Source of the DNA: Cellulomonas sp. ACRRI | Lineage (GTDB): Bacteria; Actinomycetota; Actinomycetes; Actinomycetales; Cellulomonadaceae | Direction of reading: 5' to 3' | Length of the DNA: 64,000 bases | Assembly: GCF_022346185.1 (NCBI RefSeq) | Contig: NZ_JAKRMS010000001.1 | Coordinates: forward strand, 62,001 to 126,000 | Part shown: one piece after another, positions 1 through 7,828 of the stretch | Position numbering within the stretch: the stretch's first letter is position 1 | Layout: every line of letters begins with the position of its first letter | Position numbers and translations under genes: made by a program | The notes under the pieces: generated by a model | What the model was told of the DNA's origin: nothing | The model's input: the letters and a program-made list of their open reading frames with translations, nothing else | The model's database searches: none

Positions 1-2
1 TC

Positions 3-530
3 CGGGGCGCAGCCGAGGTGCGGGCCCTGCTCGACGTGGTGGAGGACGACGCCCGCGAGCTGCCGGACCCGATCAGCGCCGTCTCCCGCGCCGTGGTGGC
101 CGCGTCGCGCCGGGTCGTGCGCGTGCGCTGGCTGCCCCGCCTGACCGTCGGTGTGCTCGCGCTCGTCACGCTGTACACCGTGGTGCGCGGAGTCGTCCTC
201 GTCTCGACCGGCGCGGACCTGCCGTGGTGGGCGATGGTCGGGCTGCTCGCCAGCGGCGCCGCGTCCCTGGCGTGCTCGGCGGTGGGGCTGCGGTTCGTCG
301 GCGAGGACCGGCGGCGGGGCTACGAGTGGTTCCGGCGCGCGGTGCTGGTGAACCTGCTCCTGAGCCAGATCTTCCTGTTCCGCATCGACCAGTGGAGCGC
401 GGTGACCGGCCTGGTGGTCGACCTGCTGCTGCTCGGCGTCGTCGCCGCCGAGCTGGACGTGCTCCGGGGCCGCTCCGGGGACGACGACGTCGCCCGGGAC
501 GCCGCGGAGGAGACCGCCCCCGCGCGCTGA
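3..530 (+). CDS. Membrane protein of unknown function (5' end cut by window edge)
   Basis: The frame is open to the left edge, so the true start lies outside; the first in-window start is a GTG at 18. The visible part has an acidic/basic soluble stretch of about 35 residues and then about four hydrophobic segments (near residues 40-60, 70-92, 110-125 and 130-148, counted from the GTG). It ends in a charged tail rich in Asp/Glu. I do not recognise a family. The gene ends 67 bases before the gntR gene on the same strand, and a promoter-like sequence lies between them, so they are probably separate transcription units. Confidence 0.6.
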   Translation, partial: RGAAEVRALLDVVEDDARELPDPISAVSRAVVAASRRVVRVRWLPRLTVGVLALVTLYTVVRGVVLVSTGADLPWWAMVGLLASGAASLACSAVGLRFVGEDRRRGYEWFRRAVLVNLLLSQIFLFRIDQWSAVTGLVVDLLLLGVVAAELDVLRGRSGDDDVARDAAEETAPAR

Positions 531-560
531 CCCCCGGTTCCCGCCCCGGGGCCGCCCGAT

Positions 561-591
561 TTGGACCGGGGATGCATCTGGGATACATGTA
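561..591 (+). promoter_or_regulatory. Candidate promoter and operator of the gntR-MFS operon
   Basis: TTGGAC (561-566) is followed after 17 bases by TACATG, which lies inside the perfect 8-bp palindrome TACATGTA (584-591). The next gene starts at 598, so transcription would begin at or next to the ATG (leaderless). GntR-family proteins commonly bind short palindromes at their own promoter; autoregulation is inferred. Confidence 0.4.
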
Positions 592-597
592 GTACCC

Positions 598-1293
598 ATG
601 AAGTCGCTCGCCGCACCCGCCGCCCCGCCGGCCGCCGAGTCCGCCTACCGGCACGTCAAGGACGCGCTGCTGTCCGGCCGGCTGCCCGCGGGGGAGATGC
701 TCAGCGAGGGCGACGTCGCCGCCGAGCTCGCGATGAGCCGCACGCCGGTGCGCGAGGCTTTCCTCCGCCTGGCCTCCGAGGGCTGGCTCCGGCTGTTCCC
801 CAAGCGCGGCGCCCTGGTGGTCCCGGTGGCGCCGGGGGAGGCCGAGGCGGTCGTCGACGCGCGGCTGCTGCTGGAGTCGCACGCCGTCGACGTCGTGGTG
901 CGGTCCGCGCCCGCCCGGGAGGCGCTCGCCGCCGGGCTGCGCGACCTGGTCGCGCGGCAGCGCGAGTCCGTCGCCGCGGGGGACCTGGACGCCTACGCCG
1001 AGCACGACGCCGCCTTCCACCTCGCGATCGTCGCGGCCGGCGGGAACGACCTGCTCACCGGCTTCTCGGTCACCCTGCGGGAGCGGCAGCGCCGGATGGT
1101 CGCGCTGTCGGTGGGCGCGTCGGGGGAGCGCGCGCCCGGCTTCGTCGAGGGCCACGAGGCGCTGGTGGCGGCGATCGAGGCCGGCGACGCGGCGGCGTTC
1201 CGCGAGCGGCTCCACGGGCACCTGCACGGGGCGCACCTGCACGGGGCGCACCTGCACGGCGCGCACCCGGACCGGGACGGCGGCGCGCGGTGA
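598..1293 (+). CDS. GntR family regulator, FCD-type (FadR/VanR group)
   Basis: A 231-residue regulator with an N-terminal winged helix (about residues 15-78, containing the GntR signature around EGDVAAELAMSRTPVREA) and an all-helical FCD ligand-binding domain (about 80-205). FCD domains usually bind a carboxylate metabolite with a metal held by Asp/His. The C-terminus is odd: three tandem copies of a HLHGA unit encoded by a 15-bp DNA repeat. The stop codon overlaps the start of the next gene (an MFS transporter) by four bases, so the two are translationally coupled, and the transporter is the likely regulatory target. No strong Shine-Dalgarno precedes the ATG. Confidence 0.9.
   Translation: MKSLAAPAAPPAAESAYRHVKDALLSGRLPAGEMLSEGDVAAELAMSRTPVREAFLRLASEGWLRLFPKRGALVVPVAPGEAEAVVDARLLLESHAVDVVVRSAPAREALAAGLRDLVARQRESVAAGDLDAYAEHDAAFHLAIVAAGGNDLLTGFSVTLRERQRRMVALSVGASGERAPGFVEGHEALVAAIEAGDAAAFRERLHGHLHGAHLHGAHLHGAHPDRDGGAR
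1219..1263 (+). repeat. Three-unit 15-bp tandem repeat in the gntR 3' end
   Basis: Three consecutive 15-bp units (1219-1233, 1234-1248, 1249-1263). The first two are identical and the third differs by one base. In frame they encode three HLHGA units, making a histidine-rich tail. Slippage could change the copy number without shifting the frame. Confidence 0.9.
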
Positions 1294-2567
1294 CGGCGAC
1301 GGACCTCGACGGCCCGGCGACGACCGCGACCCAGGGTGCCGCCCCCGCGACGAGCCCCGGCCCGCGCGCCTGGCTCCGCGTCGGTGCGCTCATGTTCGCC
1401 GTGGCCTGGGGCGGCAACGAGTTCACCCCGCTGCTGGTCATGTACCGCGAGGTGAGCCACCTGTCCGCGCTCACCGTGAACGTCCTGCTCGGGGCCTACG
1501 TGCTCGGCATCGTCCCGGCGCTGCTGATCGGCGGCCCCCTGTCCGACCGGTACGGCCGGCGGCCCCTGCTGCTGCCCGCGGCGCCGCTCGGCATCGTCGG
1601 CTCGCTCGTCCTCGCGCTCGGTCCGGCCTCGGTGCCGGCCCTGGCGGCGGGGCGGGTCCTGTCGGGACTCGCACTCGGGCTCGTGATGGCCGTCGGCACC
1701 ACCTGGGTCGCGGAGCTGTGCGCGGCGACCGGGTCCCCGCAGGCGGGCGCCCGCCGGGCGTCGCTCGCGCTCACCCTCGGCTTCCTGCTCGGCGCGGGCG
1801 TGGCCGGCGCGCTCGCGCAGTGGGGCCCGTGGCGCACGGGCACGCCGTACCTCCTGCACGCCGTGGTGACCGTGGTCGCGGGACTGGCGGTGCTCGCGGT
1901 CCCGGAGACGCACGCGGCCCGCCCGGCCGGCGCCCGGGGCCGGCTCCGGGACGACCTGCGCGTCCCGGCCGTCGGGCACCGCCGGTTCCTCCGGGTGGTG
2001 CTGCCGCTGGCACCCTGGGTGTTCGGCGCGGTGGGCTCGGCGTACGCGGTGCTGCCCGGGCTGATGCGCGAGCACGCCGGCGGGGTGCCGATCGCGTTCT
2101 CCGCGCTGCTGACGGTCGTCACGCTCGCCGTGGGCTTCGCGGTGCAGTCCGTGGCCCGGCTGATCGACACCCGGCACAGCGCGAGGGCGTCCGTCGTGGC
2201 GCTGGCGATCCTCGTCGCCGGGATGGCGCTGGCCGCGTGGGCGGCGGCGACGCTCGTGCTGCCGGTGGTGCTGCTCGCCGCGGCGGTGCTGGGCGCCGGC
2301 TACGGGCTGGCCCTGGTCGCGGGCCTGTCGGAGGTGCAGCGGATCGCCACCCCGGACGACCTCGCCGGGCTGACCGCGGTGTACTACTCGGCCGCGTACC
2401 TCGGGTTCTTCGTGCCGGCGGTGCTCGCCTGGCTGTCGACGCGGTGGGCGTACCCGCAGATGTTCCTCGCCGGGCTGGGCGTCGCCGCGGTCTGCCTGGT
2501 GGTGGTCGCCACCGCGTGGCGCGCCCACCTGCCGGCGGGGGACGGCGGGACCGTCCGGATACGGTAG
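1290..2567 (+). CDS. MFS transporter
   Basis: A 425-residue major facilitator superfamily protein with about twelve hydrophobic segments. The loop after TM2 has the MFS motif A form GGPLSDRYGRRP (about residues 81-92), typical of drug/metabolite:H+ antiporters and symporters. The start is the GTG at 1290, chosen because it overlaps the gntR stop (GTGA arrangement) and gives a normal MFS length; upstream codons in this frame overlap gntR. The substrate cannot be told from sequence. With the gntR gene it forms a two-gene operon, probably a ligand-responsive uptake or efflux unit. Confidence 0.88.
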   Translation: MTATDLDGPATTATQGAAPATSPGPRAWLRVGALMFAVAWGGNEFTPLLVMYREVSHLSALTVNVLLGAYVLGIVPALLIGGPLSDRYGRRPLLLPAAPLGIVGSLVLALGPASVPALAAGRVLSGLALGLVMAVGTTWVAELCAATGSPQAGARRASLALTLGFLLGAGVAGALAQWGPWRTGTPYLLHAVVTVVAGLAVLAVPETHAARPAGARGRLRDDLRVPAVGHRRFLRVVLPLAPWVFGAVGSAYAVLPGLMREHAGGVPIAFSALLTVVTLAVGFAVQSVARLIDTRHSARASVVALAILVAGMALAAWAAATLVLPVVLLAAAVLGAGYGLALVAGLSEVQRIATPDDLAGLTAVYYSAAYLGFFVPAVLAWLSTRWAYPQMFLAGLGVAAVCLVVVATAWRAHLPAGDGGTVRIR

Positions 2568-2615
2568 AGTTTCCGAGGCTCCTGCGGGGGCCGCCGAGGT
2601 CCCCGCGGGGACCAT

Positions 2616-2689
<74 letters not shown>

Positions 2690-2694
2690 CGTGG

Positions 2695-2726
2695 AAGCCC
2701 TGGTGGGAGAGATCCCACCAGGGCTT
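2695..2726 (+). terminator. Strong hairpin downstream of tRNA-Pro
   Basis: A perfect 14-bp stem (2695-2708 with 2713-2726) closed by a GAGA tetraloop starts six bases after the tRNA. There is no U-tract, which is usual for hairpin terminators in GC-rich actinobacteria. It probably ends the tRNA transcript. Confidence 0.8.
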
Positions 2727-2830
2727 CGTCGTGTCACCGGGGCGCAAATCCGTTGCTCTCCTCGCCCGGTCCCGGTCGGATGGTCACCGGCGGGCCGCAC
2801 CGGCCGCCGACCGCCGTGCAGCGAGGACCG

Positions 2831-3622
2831 ATGACGACGAACGACACCGACCACGACCGAGCGGTCCGGGACATCCCGCGCATCTTCGCGGTCCGTGAGA
2901 GCGCGCACCGCATCCACAACCCGTTCACCCCGCAGAAGTACGCCACCTTGGGCGAGGCGCTCCGCCTGCCGCCCGGCACGACCGCGCTGGACCTGGGGAG
3001 CGGGTCGGGGGAGATGCTGTGCACCTGGGCGCGGGACCACGACCTGACGGGCACGGGCGTGGACCTCAGCGAGACGTTCACGCGGCAGGCCCGGGCGCGG
3101 GCGCACGAGCTCGGCGTCGCCGACCGCGTGCGGTTCGTGCACGGGGACGCGGCGGGGTACGTCGGCCCGGAGCCGGTCGACCTGGCCGCCTGCGTGGGTG
3201 CCACCTGGATCGGCGGCGGCGTCCCCGGCACGGTCGAGCTGCTCGCCCGCAGCCTGCGGCCCGGCGGCACGATGCTGATCGGCGAGCCCTACTGGCGTCG
3301 GGTGCCGGGCGATCAGCGCACCGCGCAGGCGTGCGGGGCGACCCACGTCGACGACTTCCGGCCGCTGCCCGACCTGCTCGCCCAGCTCGGTTCCCTCGGG
3401 TACGACGTGGTCGAGATGGTGCTGGCCGACCAGGACAGCTGGGACCGCTACCAGGCGGCGCAGTGGCTCACCATGCGGCGGTGGCTCGACCTGAACCCGG
3501 GCGACGAGCTCGCCGGGGCGGTCCGTGAGGAGCTCGCGACGGGACCCGAGCAGTACGCGCGCACCACCCGCGAGCACGTCGGCTGGGGCGTCTTCGCGCT
3601 GCGCGCGCGCACCGCCGGCTGA
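2831..3622 (+). CDS. SAM-dependent class I methyltransferase
   Basis: A 263-residue protein with a Rossmann methyltransferase fold. Motif I reads ALDLGSGSGE (about residues 53-62), with an acidic residue after the next strand (GTGVDLSE) that should hold the SAM ribose. It resembles the methyltransferase-11/25 group acting on small molecules; the acceptor is unknown. The ATG at 2831 was preferred over in-frame codons further upstream because GCGAGGA precedes it closely and the protein then begins just before the conserved part. It stands alone between the tRNA terminator and a convergent gene. Confidence 0.85.
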   Translation: MTTNDTDHDRAVRDIPRIFAVRESAHRIHNPFTPQKYATLGEALRLPPGTTALDLGSGSGEMLCTWARDHDLTGTGVDLSETFTRQARARAHELGVADRVRFVHGDAAGYVGPEPVDLAACVGATWIGGGVPGTVELLARSLRPGGTMLIGEPYWRRVPGDQRTAQACGATHVDDFRPLPDLLAQLGSLGYDVVEMVLADQDSWDRYQAAQWLTMRRWLDLNPGDELAGAVREELATGPEQYARTTREHVGWGVFALRARTAG

Positions 3623-3641
3623 CCGGCGGGCGACCGCGGTG

Positions 3642-4049
3642 TCAGCCCGGCAGCCGCGCCAGCCGCAGCAGCGCCGCCAGCGCCTCGGGCGACCCGGGCC
3701 AGTGCCGGGCCAGCGCCTCCCGGCCGGCGCGCCGCACGACGGACCGCAGCACCAGGGCGACGACGATCGCGTCGTCGGCCCAGCCGAGCACCGGGATCAC
3801 GTCCGGCACCAGGTCGAACGGCAGCGCCAGGTAGCCGAGCAGCAGCCACAGCCGGACCCGCACCCCGCGCGGGAGCGTCCGGTCTCCCGCCAGCCGGCGC
3901 ACCAGCCGCACCACGTCGGGGAGCAGGCGGAGCAGCTCGCGCAGCCGGACCTCGTCGGGGCGGGTCGCCCACAGCGCGGCGACGAGCGCGAGCCACAGCA
4001 GCAGGACGCCCGCGGCGACGCCGACCAGCGTCCAGGCCCAGTCCGGCAC
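3642..4049 (-). CDS. YkvA/DUF1232 family membrane protein
   Basis: A 135-residue protein with one N-terminal membrane segment (about residues 6-28) and a C-terminal DUF1232 domain recognisable by the stretch YLALPFDLVPDVIPVLGWAD (about 83-102). The family is widespread, with unknown biochemical role. It lies 9 bases downstream of the helR-like gene on the same strand and could be co-transcribed with it, which would place it under the same rifamycin-type control; that is an inference from spacing only. Confidence 0.85.
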   Translation of the reverse strand: MPDWAWTLVGVAAGVLLLWLALVAALWATRPDEVRLRELLRLLPDVVRLVRRLAGDRTLPRGVRVRLWLLLGYLALPFDLVPDVIPVLGWADDAIVVALVLRSVVRRAGREALARHWPGSPEALAALLRLARLPG

Positions 4050-4058
4050 GACGCCCCC

Positions 4059-6239
4059 TCAGCCGCGGGGGCCGGTCAGCACGACCAGCCGCTGGGTGGC
4101 CCGGGTCATCGCCACGTACCGGTCGACCGCCCCGGTGACCCCGTCGCCCCAGAGCCCCGGGTCCACCAGCACCACCAGGTCGAACTCGAGCCCCTTCGCC
4201 CCGGTGGGTGACAGCGACCGGACACGCGGAGCCCCGGGGACCTCGCGGTCGGCGCCGATCACGCACGCGACCCCCTCCGGGTGCTCGGCGAGCCAGGACG
4301 TCAGCAGCCCGTCGAGGTCCGCGACCGGACCATGCGCGACCGGGACACCGGTGCTGCGGACGGAGGTCGGCACGTTCGCGTCGGGCAGCGCGGCGCGGAT
4401 CACCGGCTCGGCCGCGGCCATCACCTCGACGGGCGTGCGGTAGTTGATCGTGAGCGACGCCACCGTGGGCGCGCCGAGGCCGACCCGCCCCAGGCGGTCC
4501 GCCCACGACTCGGGGAAACCGCTCCGGGCCTGCGCCCGGTCGCCCACGACGGTGAGGCTCCGCGACGGCGACCGGCGCAGCAGCATCTGCCACTGCGCGT
4601 CCGTGAGCTCCTGGGCCTCGTCGACGACCACGTGCGCGAACGGGCCGGCGAGGCGGTCGGTCTCGGTGCGGGCGTCCTCGGGGTCGCCGAGCAGCGCGTG
4701 CTCCAGGTCCGCGCCGCGCAGCATGTCGAGCATCCCCTCCTGCTCGCCCTCGTGGTCGGCGGCGATCAGGTCGTCGGCGACCCGCGACCGGTACTCCCGC
4801 TCGGCCGCCGCCTCGGCCTCGCGGCGGTGCCGGCGGCGGGACGCCCCCGGGTCGCCGAGGCGCTGCCGGGCCGCGTCGAGCAGGGGCAGGTCCGCGTCGG
4901 TCCACGCACGGGGGTCCGCGCGCTGGAGCAGCCGCACCTGCTCGGGCGTCAGCCAGGGGGCGCAGAGCCGCAGGTAGGCCGGGACCGACCACAGGTCGGC
5001 GACGACCTCGGCGGCGTCGAGCACGGGCCACGCCCGGTCGAGCGCTGCGCTCAGGTCGCCGTCGCGCTGCAGGGTGCGGCGGAGCAGGTCGGCGGGGACC
5101 TCCTCGTCCTCCTCCCGTGCCTTCTCGGTCAGCAGGTCCAGCAGCGCCTCCCGGATCACGTCCCGGGCCTCGTTGTGCGGGGTGCCGGGGTCGGGGGCGC
5201 CGAACGCCTCGGCCCAGTCGTCGGGGCCGAGCCACAGGTCGGCCCACGGGGTCTCGACCAGCAGCCCCTCGGTCGGCGGGCGCTCCGAGAACCGCACCGC
5301 CGGCTCGATCGCGCGGACCATCTCGAGGGTGCCCTTGAGCCGGGCGACCTCGGGGTCGTTCTCCGGGACGGCCGCCGCGCCCTCGGGGACCAGGTCGCGC
5401 AGCACGCAGGTGCGGGCGCCGTCCTCGCCCAGGTTCGGCAGCACGTCCGCGACGTAGTCGAGGTACGGGCGGCTCGGGCCGACCACCAGCACGCCGCCGC
5501 GGCGCGGCTCCACCAGCGGGTCGGCGTACAGCAGGTAGGCGGCGCGGTGCAGGGCGACCACCGTCTTGCCGGTGCCCGGGCCGCCGTCGACGACCAGGGT
5601 GCCGCGGGACCCCGCGCGCACGACCGCGTCCTGGTCGGCCCGGATGGTGCCCAGGACGTCCCGCATCCGCGCGGTGCGAGTGGCGCCGAGGCTCGCGATG
5701 AAGGCGGACTCGTCGTCCAGCGCGGCGCGTGCCGCGGCGCCCACCGGCCCGTCGGCGGTGAACACCTCGTCCCAGTAGTCGGTGACCCGTCCGCCGGTCC
5801 ACCGGTAGCGGCGGCGCGCCGCCAGGCCCAGCGGCCGCGCGCGGGTCGCGCCGAAGAACGGCTCGGCGGCGGGCGAGCGCCAGTCGACCAGCAGCCGGCG
5901 GCCGTCGGCGTCCGTCAGCCCGAGCCGGCCGACGTACACCGGCTCGCCGCCGTCGTCGGGCGTGATCCGGCCCAGGCACAGGTCCAGCCCGAACCGGCGC
6001 AGCGCACGCAGCCGCGCCGACAGCCGACGCACCTCGGCGTCGCGGTCCAGCGTCTCCTGCCCGCGGCCCGCCGGCCGCCGGCGCACGCCGTCGAGCCGCT
6101 CCGCCAGGTCGGCGGTCGTCGCGTCGAGAGCCTCGGCGATCGCGACGAACCGGCGCTCGTCGTCGGCGATGAGGGCGGGGGCGGCCTTGGCGGCCAGCCG
6201 GTCGGGCAGGGCGAAGGCGGAGGCGGCGGTCGCGGTCAT
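4059..6239 (-). CDS. helR: HelR/HelD-like RNA polymerase recycling ATPase
   Basis: A 726-residue UvrD/SF1-like ATPase. Walker A GGPGTGKT is near residues 219-226, followed by LHRAAYLLY. Walker B VVVDEAQELTD lies near residue 535, then the GDRAQ and INYRTP motifs of the second helicase half. The N-terminal 200 residues, with VYVGRLGLTD and LLVDWRSPAAEPFFGA, match the HelD/HelR layout rather than DNA helicases. HelR proteins remove stalled or rifamycin-bound RNA polymerase from DNA and give rifamycin tolerance (known for Streptomyces and Mycobacteroides). The start is set by GAGGAG a few bases before the ATG. The upstream region contains an RAE-like dyad, which strongly supports the HelR assignment. 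Confidence 0.88.
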   Translation of the reverse strand: MTATAASAFALPDRLAAKAAPALIADDERRFVAIAEALDATTADLAERLDGVRRRPAGRGQETLDRDAEVRRLSARLRALRRFGLDLCLGRITPDDGGEPVYVGRLGLTDADGRRLLVDWRSPAAEPFFGATRARPLGLAARRRYRWTGGRVTDYWDEVFTADGPVGAAARAALDDESAFIASLGATRTARMRDVLGTIRADQDAVVRAGSRGTLVVDGGPGTGKTVVALHRAAYLLYADPLVEPRRGGVLVVGPSRPYLDYVADVLPNLGEDGARTCVLRDLVPEGAAAVPENDPEVARLKGTLEMVRAIEPAVRFSERPPTEGLLVETPWADLWLGPDDWAEAFGAPDPGTPHNEARDVIREALLDLLTEKAREEDEEVPADLLRRTLQRDGDLSAALDRAWPVLDAAEVVADLWSVPAYLRLCAPWLTPEQVRLLQRADPRAWTDADLPLLDAARQRLGDPGASRRRHRREAEAAAEREYRSRVADDLIAADHEGEQEGMLDMLRGADLEHALLGDPEDARTETDRLAGPFAHVVVDEAQELTDAQWQMLLRRSPSRSLTVVGDRAQARSGFPESWADRLGRVGLGAPTVASLTINYRTPVEVMAAAEPVIRAALPDANVPTSVRSTGVPVAHGPVADLDGLLTSWLAEHPEGVACVIGADREVPGAPRVRSLSPTGAKGLEFDLVVLVDPGLWGDGVTGAVDRYVAMTRATQRLVVLTGPRG

Positions 6240-6285
6240 CGGGCTCCTCGGGCGCAGGGGTGGTGCGCCGAGGATTCTGGGCCCG

Positions 6286-6314
6286 GGTGGGGGCCTTGCG
6301 GCAAGACCCCCACC
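6286..6314. promoter_or_regulatory. Rifamycin-associated element (RAE) between helR and a divergent gene
   Basis: A 29-bp dyad centred on G6300, with arms pairing at every position but one. Its core at 6291-6309 reads GGGCCTTGCGGCAAGACCC. This matches the published 19-bp RAE, as I recall it, at 17 positions. The two differences are symmetric and lie outside the CTTGCGGCAAG centre. RAEs precede rifamycin-inactivation and helR genes in actinomycetes and are needed for rifamycin induction. The helR start is 47 bases away. Confidence 0.85.
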
Positions 6315-6324
6315 GCGCTATACG
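6296..6324 (+). promoter_or_regulatory. Promoter towards the P-loop kinase-like gene, -35 inside the RAE
   Basis: TTGCGG (6296-6301), 17 bases, TATACG (6319-6324) is a good sigma-70-type promoter on the + strand, with transcription expected near 6331 and the gene starting at 6378. Its -35 lies in the RAE centre. On the other strand TTGCCG (6299-6304) with CAGAAT (6274-6279) has a 19-base spacer and would drive helR. Confidence 0.5.
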
Positions 6325-6377
6325 TTGAGAGTGCCGGAGGAGGCCGCGCACCGCGCCGCCTCCCGTAGCGTGGGGTC

Positions 6378-6920
6378 GTGACCGTCGCACCGGCGCCCGC
6401 TCCCGCCGCCCTCCTGCTGACCGGCACCGTCGGCGCGGGCAAGAGCACCACCGCCGACCACGTGGGCGAGCTGCTCGCGGAGCACGGCGTCCCGCACGCG
6501 GTGGTCGACCTGGACGAGCTGCGCCGGTCCTGGCCGGCCCCGCCGGGCGACCCGTTCCAGCAGGACCTGGAGCTGGAGAACCTCCGCGCGGTCGCCGCGG
6601 TGTACCGGCGGCGGGGCGCGAGACGGCTCGTCCTCGCGGGCGTGCTCGAGGACGACGAGTCGCGGGGGGCCTACGCCGCCGCGGTGGGGATGCCGCTGAC
6701 CGTGTGCCGGCTCCGGCTCCCCGTCCCGGCCGTGCGCGACCGGCTCGACGTGCGGCACGCCGGCCACGCGTCGGTGCTCGCGTGGCACCGGCACCGCGCG
6801 GGCGAGCTGCACGCGATCCTCGAGGCCGCGCGGGTCGAGGACCACCTGGTCGACGTCGAGGGGCTCGCGCCGGCGGAGGTGGCCGCGGCGGTGCTGCGGG
6901 CGGTCGGCTGGGTCGGGTAG
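6378..6920 (+). CDS. P-loop AAA/kinase-like ATP-binding protein
   Basis: A 180-residue protein with Walker A GTVGAGKST (about residues 16-24), followed by a helix and a DLDELRRSW segment (about 50-58) like the substrate-binding acidic stretch of small-molecule kinases. A basic R-x-x-RH-A-GH segment (around LDVRHAGHASVLAWHRHR) could be the lid. Length and layout fit AAA_33/shikimate-kinase-like or adenylylsulfate-kinase-like proteins, but the substrate is unknown. It is divergent from helR, shares the RAE region as promoter, and may therefore respond to rifamycins. The GTG start gives the usual short N-terminus before the P-loop. Confidence 0.75.
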   Translation: MTVAPAPAPAALLLTGTVGAGKSTTADHVGELLAEHGVPHAVVDLDELRRSWPAPPGDPFQQDLELENLRAVAAVYRRRGARRLVLAGVLEDDESRGAYAAAVGMPLTVCRLRLPVPAVRDRLDVRHAGHASVLAWHRHRAGELHAILEAARVEDHLVDVEGLAPAEVAAAVLRAVGWVG

Positions 6921-7023
6921 CGGGTCGCGGCGCGGCACCCCGCGCCCCGCCCGCCGCGCCGCGCCCCGCCGCGTGTGGTCGACTGGCCCGACGCGCACGT
7001 CAGCCGCACCGGAGGACCGCAGC

Positions 7024-7242
7024 ATGGCCGAACCGCTCCACGTCGGGGACCGGGTGTCCTGGAACACGTCCCAGGGCCGCACGCGGGGTCGGGTCGTCGA
7101 GCGGCGGACCGCGGACTTCCAGCACGACGGCCAGACGTTCACCGCGTCCGACGACGAGCCCGCGTACCTGGTCGAGTCCGAGAGGACGGGGGCGCGCGCC
7201 GCGCACAAGCGCTCGGCGCTGCGCCGGCTCGCGTCCGGCTGA
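7024..7242 (+). CDS. DUF2945 (hypervirulence-associated TUDOR-like) protein
   Basis: A 72-residue protein that matches the small DUF2945 family: a GDRVSWNTSQGRTRGRVVER opening, then a strand-rich core with DEPAYLVESERTG and a final AHKRSALRRL. These proteins form an SH3/TUDOR-like barrel of unknown function. The ATG at 7024 follows GGAGGACC closely. It is a single gene in a stretch of small genes. Confidence 0.8.
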   Translation: MAEPLHVGDRVSWNTSQGRTRGRVVERRTADFQHDGQTFTASDDEPAYLVESERTGARAAHKRSALRRLASG

Positions 7243-7255
7243 CGCGCCGCCGGCG

Positions 7256-7495
7256 TCAGCGCGAGGACAGCACCTGGGCGAGCCCGACCCCGGACCTGCC
7301 GGGGTACTCGACCCACACCGTGTAGTCGCGGCCGGCGGCCTGGTCGCCGACCCAGCGCTGGACGGCGGGCAGGTCCGGCGCGGCGAAGATCCGGAACTCC
7401 TCGGTCGCCCCGTACGCGCCGACGAAGTCGACCCGGTAGGTCGGGCGGTCGTCGACCTCGACGGCGAACCGGGGGTCGGTGTGCTCGGTGCGCAT
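7256..7495 (-). CDS. Small hypothetical protein
   Basis: A 79-residue soluble protein with no family I recognise. It is rich in aromatic residues in the middle (YRVDFVGAYGATEEFRIF) and contains VQRWVGDQAAGRDYTVWVEY, which looks like a small alpha/beta fold. GAGGAG stands eight bases before the ATG at 7495, which supports translation. It converges on the DUF2945 gene with a 13-base gap. Confidence 0.6.
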   Translation of the reverse strand: MRTEHTDPRFAVEVDDRPTYRVDFVGAYGATEEFRIFAAPDLPAVQRWVGDQAAGRDYTVWVEYPGRSGVGLAQVLSSR

Positions 7496-7828
7496 CGCGT
7501 CTCCTCACGACGGGGGTCGCGGCCGGCGCCGGGTGCCCGGGCGCGGTCGGCCACGGGCGGCGCCGTCGCCGCCCGTTCCCGATGCTGCTCCCCGCGGGCG
7601 GCGCGTGGGCGGGCCGTTCGTCACCCCGGGGTGTGCGGTGCGTCACACCGCGCCGCGCGGCGGGGGCGGCCGGGCCCGCGGCGGGCGCGGGTCGGGGCTG
7701 TGTGACGCCGGCGCGTCCGACCACCCGCGACCCGCACAGGATCCGCACAGGCTCCCGGCCCGCCGTGCCGGGGCACCGCCTACGGTCGTGGAAGCCGCCG
7801 CGGGGGCGGCGGACCGGGGGAGGGTGCG
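7496..7828. other. Intergenic region with an inverted repeat, no gene seen
   Basis: This 333-base stretch lies between two divergent genes. It holds GGTGTG and CACACC arms eight bases apart (7630-7649) and scattered GTGTG/CACAC words that could bind a regulator. A TACGGT (7781-7786) is a possible -10 for the lipoprotein gene. No coding frame has a convincing start or composition. Confidence 0.4.

Noticed and set aside
3448-6390. Very long open frame overlapping the helR-like gene in another frame, and others such as 4281-6368, 14041-16773 and 52207-54975
   Set aside because: They run opposite or out of frame to genes with clear motifs, are Arg/Pro/Gly-rich, and match no family; they follow from high GC in third codon positions.
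7630-7649. GGTGTG/CACACC inverted repeat as a regulatory site
   Set aside because: The arms are short with an 8-base spacer in very GC-rich DNA; mentioned only as part of the intergenic region.
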